Positions 1 through 8,550 of a stretch of DNA of 17,469 bases are shown in pieces. A program made the position numbers and the translations under genes. The notes under the pieces were generated by a model, which was given only the letters and a program-made list of their open reading frames with translations, had not been told where the DNA came from and searched no databases. The first letter of the stretch is position 1. Each line of letters begins with the position of its first letter. Origin of the DNA: a bacterium (GTDB lineage Bacteria > KSB1 > UBA2214); the NCBI GenBank assembly GCA_029560815.1, contig JAKQKF010000014.1, positions 1 to 17,469 of the forward strand, read 5' to 3'.

Positions 1-2340
1 ACCGTCGAGATCGATATCGCCGATGGCCGGCGCCTGAATACCGCTGAATCCCACCGGCGGCTGATAGCTGCCGAGGGCAGTACCGTCAGAAGTGAATTTG
101 TCGAACGAGCCGTCCCGGCCGATCAGAACGATCTCGTATCCCGGCACCCCGTCGAAATCGGCGATCAGAGGCTGCGCGGAAGCCACGCTGCTTTTTTTCT
201 GCCAGACCAGAGTCAGGGGATCGAGGCGCAGGGCGGTGATCAGGCCATCGTCACAGGCGGCCACGATCAGGCCGTCGGGTGTAATGGCAATGCCGGACAC
301 GGCTGAGCCATTGCCTTCGAGACTCGCAGTGCTCTTCAGGGTGCCATTGCCGCTGTCATAACGGATAGCTGAAATACTGCCGCGGCTGTTGCCGAGAATG
401 AGGGTAGGAGTCCAGCCCTTGGTCAGGGCGATGCGCATGCGCAGGGAATCACCGAACGGGTAGACTCCGCGCAGATTCAGCAATTCGGGCGCCGCGGGAT
501 TGGGTTGGAGGTCGTAATAAAAGAGATCACCATTGACGCCCGTATAGAGGAGATCCGTCGTTCCGTTTCCGTCAAGATCAGTAAATATTGGCGGGACGGC
601 CGGGGCCACCAGCGGCCATGCAACTATATAATTTCCCTCCGCAAAGAGCTTATTGCCATCTGCGCTCCAGCCATAGAGCCGGCCATCCGCCGTGGCGGCC
701 AATAAAATGCCCGGGCCGTACTTTGAGCCATTCAGGGCTGCGAGAGAGGAACCGGAGAGGCCGGTACCGACCGCTTCGAGGCGAGGAAAACCGTGCCGGA
801 TGGGGCCGGAACCAACCCGTATGGTCATCACAGTGTCGAGTCCGGAAAAACCATCGATGCGGATGCCGGTCATCGCCCCGCCAGCGCTGCTGCTGTTGGG
901 GATGGAGACGGGCGAAAAAGCGACCTGGTCTGTTTCATTGACGTAAAGATAGGACTCATTGCCGGCCCACCAGGGATCCCACCAGTCGCCGCTCTCGGTG
1001 CCGTAGCCGGCATCGAGATAGCTGTAGATATAGCCGATATCCTGGGCGCCGTCGCACTCGACCAGATCGACGCCACGATGATCGCGGTTGTTGTTGATGG
1101 TGTTGGCGGCAAGATTGGCGGCAATCACCTTTTCATCAACATGCCAGATGAGAATGCCGTTCCCGGGCAAACCAAAGTCATATTCATCGACGCGCGTGAG
1201 CACACCAATGCCGGCGGGAGCAACGACGCGGCCGGTGGAGTCGAATTCAGCCCGTTTGCCGTTTTCATCCCGGCCGATGGTTATTTTGTCCCTGTTGGGA
1301 TCACGCTGGCGATTCTCGATGAGAAAATACTCGTTCGAGCTCACCGGCACCTTGATGATATGCGGCGCATCATCGGTGTGCGGGCTCCCGATATTGAGCT
1401 CGTAAGTGGACTGAACGATGACCGCCTCGTCCCACCCCATATAGATCTTTTCCCAGGCGCTGGGCTCGGCCGGGATGAATCCCTGAAAATTGTACGAACC
1501 CTGATCCATCAGCCCCCAGGAGCCGATGCCGGCGCGGCCGCTTTCAGTATCGAAGAGGCTCGGCATGCCGATCTGGCTGCCGAAAAGCAGCGTCATGGTG
1601 CCGAGCAGGCCGAGGGTGTAGGATTCCTGGTTCTGGGTTTCGGGCAGGATGATGCCGTCCCGCAGATAGACGCCGCCCGGGCATTCGATCCCCTGGAAAA
1701 CGGCGGGATCCTGGCCCAGTCCGGCGGCCAGTGAAGGGGCATCCATGTAGACCGACTGGATATCGTAGGGAGTGGTGTCGAAATCAAAAGCGAAATCCTG
1801 GCCCACGCCCGCATGAAAGACCATCAGATAATCATAGCGGCTGAAATCGATCCCGCCCCCGGCCACAGCCAACTGCACGGCATCGCGGAGGAGTTCGGCC
1901 CAGCGCTGCTGCTGACGTTTTTCATCCTCCTGCCCGCTGTACCAGACCATGTCATGGGCGAGCTGATAGGCTTCGTTTGCAGCCGCAGGAAAGACCTCCC
2001 CCGTCACCCGCAGGCGGTTCCCGGAGACACGGGCGAAATAGTTGCCCAGCGCCAGGAGCTGGTGCTGAAAGTAGGTGCGGTCATGCGGCGGGCGGTCAAG
2101 GGAGTAGGCCGTGGTCGTGCCATAATCGAAGCGGCCCGTCCCGGTCGTGGTCGCCACCTGATCCTGAACAAACTCGACACGAAGGGCAAGGATGCGCACC
2201 AGGGAGTCGGTCCGGCTCACGGTGGAAAATCCGCGCGCGCCATCGATCCTGGCGGCGGCATGACGGGGGGCGGCGCCGGCGAAAAGGGAAGCGCCAAGGC
2301 CCAGGAAGAGAAGCAGAGTGATCAGCGAACGTCTTTGCAT
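1..2340 (-). CDS. M6-metalloprotease-like secreted protein with degenerate zinc site (partial, runs off left edge)
   Basis: The frame is open for 780 codons from the ATG at 2340 to the window edge; the C-terminus is missing. Residues 1-23 look like a signal peptide (MQRRS followed by a Leu-rich core), so the product is probably exported. M6 (immune-inhibitor-A-like) membership rests on three blocks: IGSWGLM at 272-278 after a G-M-P-S-L-F-D stretch, GILIWHVDE at 395-403, and GVDLVECDG at 423-431, plus FSPVSIPNSSS near 475-485. The HExxHxxGxxD zinc motif aligns to residues 251-261, but both His, the catalytic Glu and the Asp are replaced (L251, L252, S255, S261). From about 515 onward come beta-propeller-like FG-GAP/VCBS repeats, with Asp-rich loops at 588-596 (DLDGNGTTD), 728-730 and 775-780. 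The gene follows the porV-like gene on the same strand after 100 bp. I infer a surface or secreted pseudo-protease. A type IX sorting domain would lie beyond the window. Confidence 0.85.
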   Translation of the reverse strand, partial: MQRRSLITLLLFLGLGASLFAGAAPRHAAARIDGARGFSTVSRTDSLVRILALRVEFVQDQVATTTGTGRFDYGTTTAYSLDRPPHDRTYFQHQLLALGNYFARVSGNRLRVTGEVFPAAANEAYQLAHDMVWYSGQEDEKRQQQRWAELLRDAVQLAVAGGGIDFSRYDYLMVFHAGVGQDFAFDFDTTPYDIQSVYMDAPSLAAGLGQDPAVFQGIECPGGVYLRDGIILPETQNQESYTLGLLGTMTLLFGSQIGMPSLFDTESGRAGIGSWGLMDQGSYNFQGFIPAEPSAWEKIYMGWDEAVIVQSTYELNIGSPHTDDAPHIIKVPVSSNEYFLIENRQRDPNRDKITIGRDENGKRAEFDSTGRVVAPAGIGVLTRVDEYDFGLPGNGILIWHVDEKVIAANLAANTINNNRDHRGVDLVECDGAQDIGYIYSYLDAGYGTESGDWWDPWWAGNESYLYVNETDQVAFSPVSIPNSSSAGGAMTGIRIDGFSGLDTVMTIRVGSGPIRHGFPRLEAVGTGLSGSSLAALNGSKYGPGILLAATADGRLYGWSADGNKLFAEGNYIVAWPLVAPAVPPIFTDLDGNGTTDLLYTGVNGDLFYYDLQPNPAAPELLNLRGVYPFGDSLRMRIALTKGWTPTLILGNSRGSISAIRYDSGNGTLKSTASLEGNGSAVSGIAITPDGLIVAACDDGLITALRLDPLTLVWQKKSSVASAQPLIADFDGVPGYEIVLIGRDGSFDKFTSDGTALGSYQPPVGFSGIQAPAIGDIDLDG

Positions 2341-2385
2341 GGGGCGACCTGGAAAAAAAGAGAGAGCGCAGGGTACAATAGTGCG

Positions 2386-2417
2386 AAGGGCAAAAGTTTT
2401 GACAAACTTTTGCCCTT
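2386..2417. repeat. perfect 14-bp inverted repeat with 4-nt loop between porV-like gene and M6-like gene
   Basis: AAGGGCAAAAGTTT at 2386-2399 pairs exactly with AAACTTTTGCCCTT at 2404-2417 around the loop TGAC. It lies in the 100-bp gap after the porV-like stop. There is no T-run after the stem on either strand, so it is not a classical intrinsic terminator. It could be an mRNA stability or processing hairpin, or a partial terminator. On the minus strand a TTGTCA box within the repeat could also serve as a -35 element for the M6-like gene, but the spacing to a -10 is poor. Confidence 0.7.
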
Positions 2418-2440
2418 GCGCGGATTGACCACAGGATTAG

Positions 2441-3514
2441 CTAGAAACCGATGCTCAGGGAGAAACGCATGGTGTTGGCCAGCGGATGCCCCTCATCGGC
2501 AGAGACATAGCTGAAATCAAACCGGTAGAGATTGTAGGCGATGCCGGCACCCAGGCTGAAATAATCCACCTTGCCGTCTTCGTCCCAGTAATAACCCGCG
2601 CGCAGCGCGAAAAGATCGTTGTACCAGTACTCGGCGCCGCCACTGATGATCCCCTTGAAGACATTCTGGGAGGTGGTGTCGCTTTCGGTGACGGTCTTTT
2701 TCTCCTCAAACCAGGGCGAGGTGAAGATGGCTTTGTAAAAGGGGTCCGAGGTGCCGTCCGAATAGCGTTTCACCATCGTCTTGTTGACATCGGCGACGAA
2801 GGTCAGTTTGTTGTACTTGTTGTTGATGGCGTGTGCGGCAAGACCGACGCGGAGGTTGGTCGGCAGCGGATCGGCCTGGGCGGCGTCAATGTAGGTGATC
2901 TTGGGGCCCATATTGGAGAGGTTGGCGCCCAGGCTCAGCCGGCTGGAGACCTTGTAGAGCGTGGCGAGGTCGAAGCCGAAAGCGCTGGCGCGGCCGTCAC
3001 CCTCTTCAGAACCCGCGCCGAAGGGAGAGAGATTGGACTGGATGAAGCGCGCGCCGAGTCCGACCGCCCATTTTTCGCTCAGCTGTGTGCCATAGGTGAG
3101 GGAGACGGCGAATTCGTTGCTCGAGAATTCGCCGATGGGATCGGGACCCGATTCATCAGTGCGCGACTGTGTGCCCAGATTGAGATAGGTCACGTTGATA
3201 CCGATGGTGCCGATGTTCTCGAAGTGATGACGATAAGCGCCGAATTCATAAAAGAGATCCGTGCCCAGCTGGGGGAGCCAGTTGGTGTGCATCAGCGTGA
3301 TCTCCTTGCCGCGCTGAAAGCCCAGTCCGGCCGGATTGTAATAGACCGCCGTAGCATCATCCGCCAGAGCGACAAAAGCCTCTCCCATACCCGCGGCGCG
3401 GGCACCGGGCGAGATCTGCAGAAAGAGCACTGCGGATTCGCTCACAGCAAGAGCGGGAGCAACCGAGACCAGCACGACGGCCGCGGCGATCAGGGATTTA
3501 AAAACGTTTTTCAT
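2441..3514 (-). CDS. PorV/PorQ family outer-membrane beta-barrel protein
   Basis: A 357-residue outer-membrane protein. Residues 1-23 form a signal peptide ending ALA. It is followed directly by the family hallmark: SPGARAAGMGEAFVALADD, then the YYNPAGLG block. The rest alternates short polar and aromatic strands as expected of a FadL/PorV-like barrel and ends in RFSLSIGF, with the terminal Phe typical of barrel proteins. In the type IX secretion system PorV carries cargo to the sortase, but FCB genomes often hold many PorV/PorQ paralogues of unknown job, so I give no symbol. The frame extends upstream to 3631. I chose the ATG at 3514 because it has AGGAGG five bases upstream and a proper signal peptide, whereas the extra 39 residues look like leader RNA. 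It is transcribed toward the M6-like gene. Confidence 0.88.
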   Translation of the reverse strand: MKNVFKSLIAAAVVLVSVAPALAVSESAVLFLQISPGARAAGMGEAFVALADDATAVYYNPAGLGFQRGKEITLMHTNWLPQLGTDLFYEFGAYRHHFENIGTIGINVTYLNLGTQSRTDESGPDPIGEFSSNEFAVSLTYGTQLSEKWAVGLGARFIQSNLSPFGAGSEEGDGRASAFGFDLATLYKVSSRLSLGANLSNMGPKITYIDAAQADPLPTNLRVGLAAHAINNKYNKLTFVADVNKTMVKRYSDGTSDPFYKAIFTSPWFEEKKTVTESDTTSQNVFKGIISGGAEYWYNDLFALRAGYYWDEDGKVDYFSLGAGIAYNLYRFDFSYVSADEGHPLANTMRFSLSIGF

Positions 3515-3519
3515 GACAA

Positions 3520-3525
3520 CCTCCT
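3520..3525 (-). promoter_or_regulatory. ribosome binding site deciding the porV-like start
   Basis: AGGAGG on the minus strand, five bases before the ATG at 3514. It supports that start over the longer open frame beginning at 3631. Confidence 0.85.
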
Positions 3526-3559
3526 GGTGAACACGATATCTGATCCTGAATTGATTTCC

Positions 3560-3617
3560 AAAAAAAAATCCGAATGCCGGGCTTGTGTTGAAAGCTTCTC
3601 GCCGAACGACATTCGGA
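3560..3617 (-). terminator. intrinsic terminator-like hairpin in the porV-like gene leader
   Basis: On the minus strand TCCGAATG (3617-3610) pairs with CATTCGGA (3576-3569) and is followed at once by nine T residues (3568-3560). This is the stem plus U-run layout of a Rho-independent terminator. The loop is long (33 nt), though inner pairing such as CGGC with GCCG is possible. It lies only 46 bp upstream of the porV-like ATG, between a structured element and the ribosome binding site. It may end readthrough from gcvH or act as a regulated attenuator of the gene. Confidence 0.6.
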
Positions 3618-3632
3618 AAAAGAAAAAGCAAG

Positions 3633-3732
3633 AAGCCTATACTGGTATTCGTTAAAGCAGTACGAACTGCTAATTTTTGAGCGGATGGATGTTCAAAAAT
3701 TATGAAAACCTTTAACGAATGGGTATAGGCTT
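3633..3732. repeat. 100-nt three-way-junction inverted repeat (possible structured RNA)
   Basis: The outer stem pairs AAGCCTATAC (3633-3642) with GTATAGGCTT (3723-3732), and, after a small internal loop, ATTCGTTAAAG (3647-3657) with CTTTAACGAAT (3710-3720). Inside are two more hairpins: GCAGT/ACTGC (3657-3661 with 3666-3670, loop ACGA) and TAATTTTTGA/TCAAAAATTA (3671-3680 with 3693-3702). G3657 can belong to either the outer stem or the small hairpin. All arms pair without mismatch. On the minus strand the outer stem is followed by a T-rich run (3632-3618). It is AT-rich compared with its surroundings. It could be a leader RNA of the porV-like gene, a terminator, or a small palindromic mobile element. 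I do not recognise a known riboswitch class in it. Confidence 0.75.
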
Positions 3733-4089
3733 GCTCCTGTATGTTCTAACTCTGTTACGGTGTTAAAAGTTAACAACGAATTAAGAAATTTGCAAGTACT
3801 TTTTTCGGGTACCGGAAACTATTACAAGAATCATACCAGAACAGAGGCTTTACATTCAGCCGCGTCTTGATCGCCATTAGATTATGTTTATATTGGGCTT
3901 ATAGAACATCACGCCGCCGCGGCGCCTCCACCCTCTGTAACGGGGTGTCTCAAAATTGGAACAGCCGCTTGACTTTCGGCCACTTGCTACAGATGTAACC
4001 CGGATAGAAGGCGCTTTGTTCCCGTCAAATCTGGCGCACTGATCGCGGAGAGCTGACGCCCCCCGCAGGCGAGCGTTGCAGATCCGCTG
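3733..4089. other. non-coding stretch between gcvH and the porV-like leader
   Basis: No convincing gene or RNA gene is visible. The 3740-3900 part is AT-rich and holds weak promoter-like sites on both strands. A small inverted repeat, GTTAA-AAG-TTAAC, lies at 3762-3774. A GC-rich palindromic patch lies near 3911-3925. From about 3960 to 4089 the sequence returns to the local GC content without an open frame I would support. Confidence 0.6.
3767..3795 (-). promoter_or_regulatory. candidate promoter for the porV-like gene
   Basis: Minus-strand TTGCAA (3795-3790) and TAACTT (3772-3767) are separated by 17 bp. The -35 matches the consensus at 4 of 6 and the -10 at only 3 of 6, so support is weak. 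Transcription from here would give a leader of about 245 nt containing the three-way junction and the terminator-like hairpin. FCB bacteria may use different promoter sequences. Confidence 0.25.
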
Positions 4090-4118
4090 CTGCGGTGCCG
4101 CTGTTCAGCGGGGCGCAG
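4090..4118 (-). terminator. GC-rich hairpin just after gcvH, no U-run
   Basis: CTGCG (4090-4094) pairs with CGCAG (4114-4118), and inside it CCGCT (4098-4102) pairs with AGCGG (4107-4111) around a 4-nt loop. It starts six bases after the gcvH stop codon, at the end of the long gatA-gcvH run. It lacks a T-run, so it may be a stability or Rho-assisted end rather than an intrinsic terminator. Confidence 0.35.
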
Positions 4119-4124
4119 GGCAGC

Positions 4125-4498
4125 TCAGCCGACCAAAGCTTTGTAGGCATCCGCCTTCATCAGGCTCTCCAGTTCCGCGGGCGCGGAGAGGCGGACCTTG
4201 ACCATCCAGCCTTCGCCATAGGGATCCTTGTTGACGGTCTCAGGCGCATCCGCGAGCAGGGGATTGACCTCGATCACCTCGCCAGAGGCCGGCGCGAAGA
4301 GGTCGGAGACCGCTTTGACCGCCTCAATGGTGCCGAAAGCGTCGCCCTGTTTGGTGGCCGTGCCGGCCGGCGGCAGCTCGACGAATACCACGTCGCCCAG
4401 CTCGCCCTGGGCGTAATCGGTGATGCCGACCACGGCGGTGTTGCCCTGCACGCGAACCCATTCATGCTCTTTGGTGTAGAGAAGATCTTCGGGGAGTG

Positions 4499-4502
<4 letters not shown>
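4125..4502 (-). CDS. gcvH: glycine cleavage system H protein
   Basis: A 125-residue lipoyl carrier, the normal length for GcvH. It has the family opening ([10 protein letters not shown] at 9-18), [19 protein letters not shown] in the middle, and the lipoylation loop [11 protein letters not shown] with the acceptor Lys at 63. The C-terminal [10 protein letters not shown] block is also typical. GcvH carries the aminomethyl group in glycine cleavage, and in some bacteria it is the entry point for lipoate assembly. Its ATG overlaps the accC stop in an ATGA, so it is translationally coupled to biotin carboxylase rather than sitting with gcvT or gcvP, neither of which is in the window. It appears to be the last gene of the operon. 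Confidence 0.96.
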
Positions 4503-5866
<1,364 letters not shown>

Positions 5867-5904
5867 CCCTGATTTAGAGTCAAGAGCGGGCTGGCCTCTC
5901 CCGC

Positions 5905-6387
<483 letters not shown>

Positions 6388-6414
6388 GCATACTCCTCTT
6401 GGTTGATCCCGGTC

Positions 6415-6975
6415 CTATCGCACCCGTTCGACGTAGCTCTCCGTGCGCGTATCGATCTTCAGCTTTTCACCCTCTTCGATGAAGAGGGGCACGAGCACGG
6501 TTCCGCCGGTCTCGTGGACCGCTTTCTTGGTCGAACCGGAGACCGTATCCCCGCGTACCCCTGGCTCCGTCGAGGCCACCACCAGTTCGACGAAATTGGG
6601 CAGCTCGACGCCGATGGGGTTTTCGCTGTGCAGCAGGACGGTGACGGTCGCGCTCTCCTTTAAAAAGCCGACACCGGAGCCCAGCATCCCGGCCGGCACA
6701 CTCAACTGCTCGTAGGTCTCATTGTCCATGAGCAGCAGCTCCTCGCCCTCGCGGTAGAGATACTGCATAGGCCGCCGTTCGAGGGAAGCCTCCTCCACCT
6801 TGTCGCCGCCGCGGAAAGTTTTTTCGAGGATGCGGCCGGTCTTGAGGTTGCGCAGTCTGGTGCGGACGTAGGAACCGCCGCGGCCCATCTTGAAATGCTG
6901 GAATTCGAGGAGCGCGCAGGGCTCGCCTTCCAGTTCGATCACATATCCTGTCCTGAAATCTGCTGTTGTCGCCAT
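6415..6975 (-). CDS. efp: elongation factor P, arginine-tip type
   Basis: A 186-residue EF-P, normal length, with the three expected beta-rich domains and the C-terminal signature near KIDTRTESYVERV. EF-P binds between the P and E sites and relieves stalling at polyproline. The loop that reaches the peptidyl-transferase centre normally reads K-P-G-K-G with a modified Lys; here it reads K29-M30-G31-R32-G33, so the tip residue is Arg. Arginine-tipped EF-P in beta- and gammaproteobacteria is rhamnosylated by EarP, but the rest of this protein resembles the ordinary lysine family and no earP is nearby. The frame opens upstream to 7017; I chose the ATG at 6975 because MATTADFRTG matches the family N-terminus. 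Confidence 0.96.
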   Translation of the reverse strand: MATTADFRTGYVIELEGEPCALLEFQHFKMGRGGSYVRTRLRNLKTGRILEKTFRGGDKVEEASLERRPMQYLYREGEELLLMDNETYEQLSVPAGMLGSGVGFLKESATVTVLLHSENPIGVELPNFVELVVASTEPGVRGDTVSGSTKKAVHETGGTVLVPLFIEEGEKLKIDTRTESYVERVR

Positions 6976-7017
6976 AATACTCTCGTTCAGCTCCGTTCTG
7001 AATCCAAATGCTTGCAC

Positions 7018-8550
7018 TCATCCCCGCTTGCGTAAAAGCGCCGCCCGTTCGTCCTGCAGCAGCGCCATGATGCTGCGGGGATCGGCGCGTCCCTGCAGAG
7101 CCTGCAGGATTTTGCCGGTGAAAAACCCGGCCAGTTTCTCTTTCCCGCCCAGCCAGGCCTCGGTTTCGGCGGGATGGGCGGCCAGCGTCTCCTGCACCAT
7201 GAGGCGCAGTTGTCCGCTGTCGTGGATCTGGTCGCCCTCCTCGCGTTCGATCGCGGCCGCCGGGGAGAGTCCGTTCTCCATTCCCTCCTCAAAGATGCGC
7301 CGCGCTGCCTGCTGGTGGATCCGGCCCCGGCTCAGCGCTTCAAGCAGCACGGCGAGGTGTTCCGGCGTCATTCTGAGCTCCTGGACGGAGCAGCCGCTCG
7401 CATTGGCGGCGCGCAGCACCTCACCCATCACCCAGTTACTGGCCAGTTTTTTGTCCTCGATGCGGCCGGCAAGACGCTCGAAATAGTCCGCCACCCCCCG
7501 ATCGCCGGTCAGAAGCGCGGCGTCATAGGCCGGCAGGCCGAAGTCGCGCTCATAGCGCGCCTTGCGAGCCTCGGGCAGCTCCGGCAGCTGCCGCCGCTGC
7601 TCCTCGATCCACTCTTCGCCGATCCGGACCGGCATCAGGTCGGGCTCCGGAAAATAGCGATAGTCATGGGCCTCTTCCTTGCTGCGCATGGGCTCGGCTG
7701 CATTGCGCGCCGGATCCCAGAGCAGGGTCTGCTGCTCGACCCGGCCGCCGGCTGCGAGCAGTGTCCCCTGCCGCTCAATCTCAAAGGCGAGGGCGCGCTC
7801 AACGTGCCGGAAGGAATTCATGTTCTTCAATTCGGTCTTGACGCCCAGAGTATCGCTCCCGGCGGGCCGGAGGGAGATGTTGGCGTCGCAGCGCAGGCTG
7901 CCCTCCTCCATATTGCCGGTGCTGATATCGAGGTAGCGCACCAGCTGGCGCAGCCGCTGCATGAAATCGGCCGCCTCGGCCGGAGAGCGCAGGTCGGGTT
8001 CGGTCACCAGCTCGAGCAGAGGCACGCCGCAGCGGTTGAGATCGAGCAGGGTTTCGTCCGCGCCGACAAAAGCTTCGGCGTGGATCGACCGGCCCGCATC
8101 ATCTTCAAGGTGAATGCGCCGGATGCGGATGGCCCGCTCTTCCTCGCCCTCGCCGGAGACCGTCATGCTTCCCCCGGAGGCGAAGGGCAGATCGAACTGG
8201 GAGATCTGATAACCCTTGGGCAGGTCCGGATAAAAATAGTTCTTGCGGGCAAAGAGCGAAACCGGATCGATCCGGCAGCCGGTGGCCAGGGCGAGCCTGG
8301 CGGCTGATGCAAGCACCTTCTGGTTCAACACCGGCAGCGCACCCGGCAGGCCCATGCAGACCGGGCAGACCTGGCTGTTGGCCTCACCACCGAACTGGAC
8401 ACTGCAGCCGCAAAAGATTTTACTCCGGGTCTGCAGCTGGATATGCACCTCAAGTCCGATGACCACCTCAAAAGGGCTCGAGACCTCCGCTGTCGAAGCG
8501 GCGCCGCTCGGATAGAGCCCGGTGCGGCCCGTGCTCATCGCCGCTTTCAT
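7018..8550 (-). CDS. gatB: Asp-tRNA(Asn)/Glu-tRNA(Gln) amidotransferase subunit B
   Basis: A 510-residue GatB, slightly longer than the usual 475-490 because of about 25 extra N-terminal residues before EVVIGLEVHIQLQT. GatB phosphorylates the misacylated Glu or Asp on the tRNA and receives ammonia from GatA. Seen: four Cys of the zinc site (C47, C49, C62, C65), the signature LDLNRCGVPLLELVTEPD in the middle, and the C-terminal GatB/YqeY tail with GGKEKLAGFFTGKILQA. The ATG at 8550 has AGGAG five bases upstream and overlaps the gatA stop as ATGA, so the two are translationally coupled. A second in-frame ATG at codon 5 is possible. Confidence 0.96.
   Translation of the reverse strand: MKAAMSTGRTGLYPSGAASTAEVSSPFEVVIGLEVHIQLQTRSKIFCGCSVQFGGEANSQVCPVCMGLPGALPVLNQKVLASAARLALATGCRIDPVSLFARKNYFYPDLPKGYQISQFDLPFASGGSMTVSGEGEEERAIRIRRIHLEDDAGRSIHAEAFVGADETLLDLNRCGVPLLELVTEPDLRSPAEAADFMQRLRQLVRYLDISTGNMEEGSLRCDANISLRPAGSDTLGVKTELKNMNSFRHVERALAFEIERQGTLLAAGGRVEQQTLLWDPARNAAEPMRSKEEAHDYRYFPEPDLMPVRIGEEWIEEQRRQLPELPEARKARYERDFGLPAYDAALLTGDRGVADYFERLAGRIEDKKLASNWVMGEVLRAANASGCSVQELRMTPEHLAVLLEALSRGRIHQQAARRIFEEGMENGLSPAAAIEREEGDQIHDSGQLRLMVQETLAAHPAETEAWLGGKEKLAGFFTGKILQALQGRADPRSIMALLQDERAALLRKRG

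Noticed and set aside
3647..3720. Possible integron attC site, because GTTAAAG and CTTTAAC arms face each other
   Set aside because: The arms are in the reverse order of attC (which begins RYYYAAC and ends GTTRRRY), and there is no integrase or cassette.
3867..3894. Plus-strand promoter-like pair TTGATC and TATATT, 16 bp apart
   Set aside because: No plus-strand gene follows; probably chance in AT-rich sequence, unless an antisense RNA exists.
3942..3958. GGGGTGTCTCAAAATTGG resembles the terminal repeat of some insertion sequences
   Set aside because: No matching inverted copy, target duplication or transposase fragment is visible nearby; too short to support a mobile element.
3515..4124. 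tRNA, CRISPR repeats or a small gene in the large intergenic gap
   Set aside because: No T-loop or acceptor-stem pattern, no spaced direct repeats, and no open frame with a convincing ribosome binding site.
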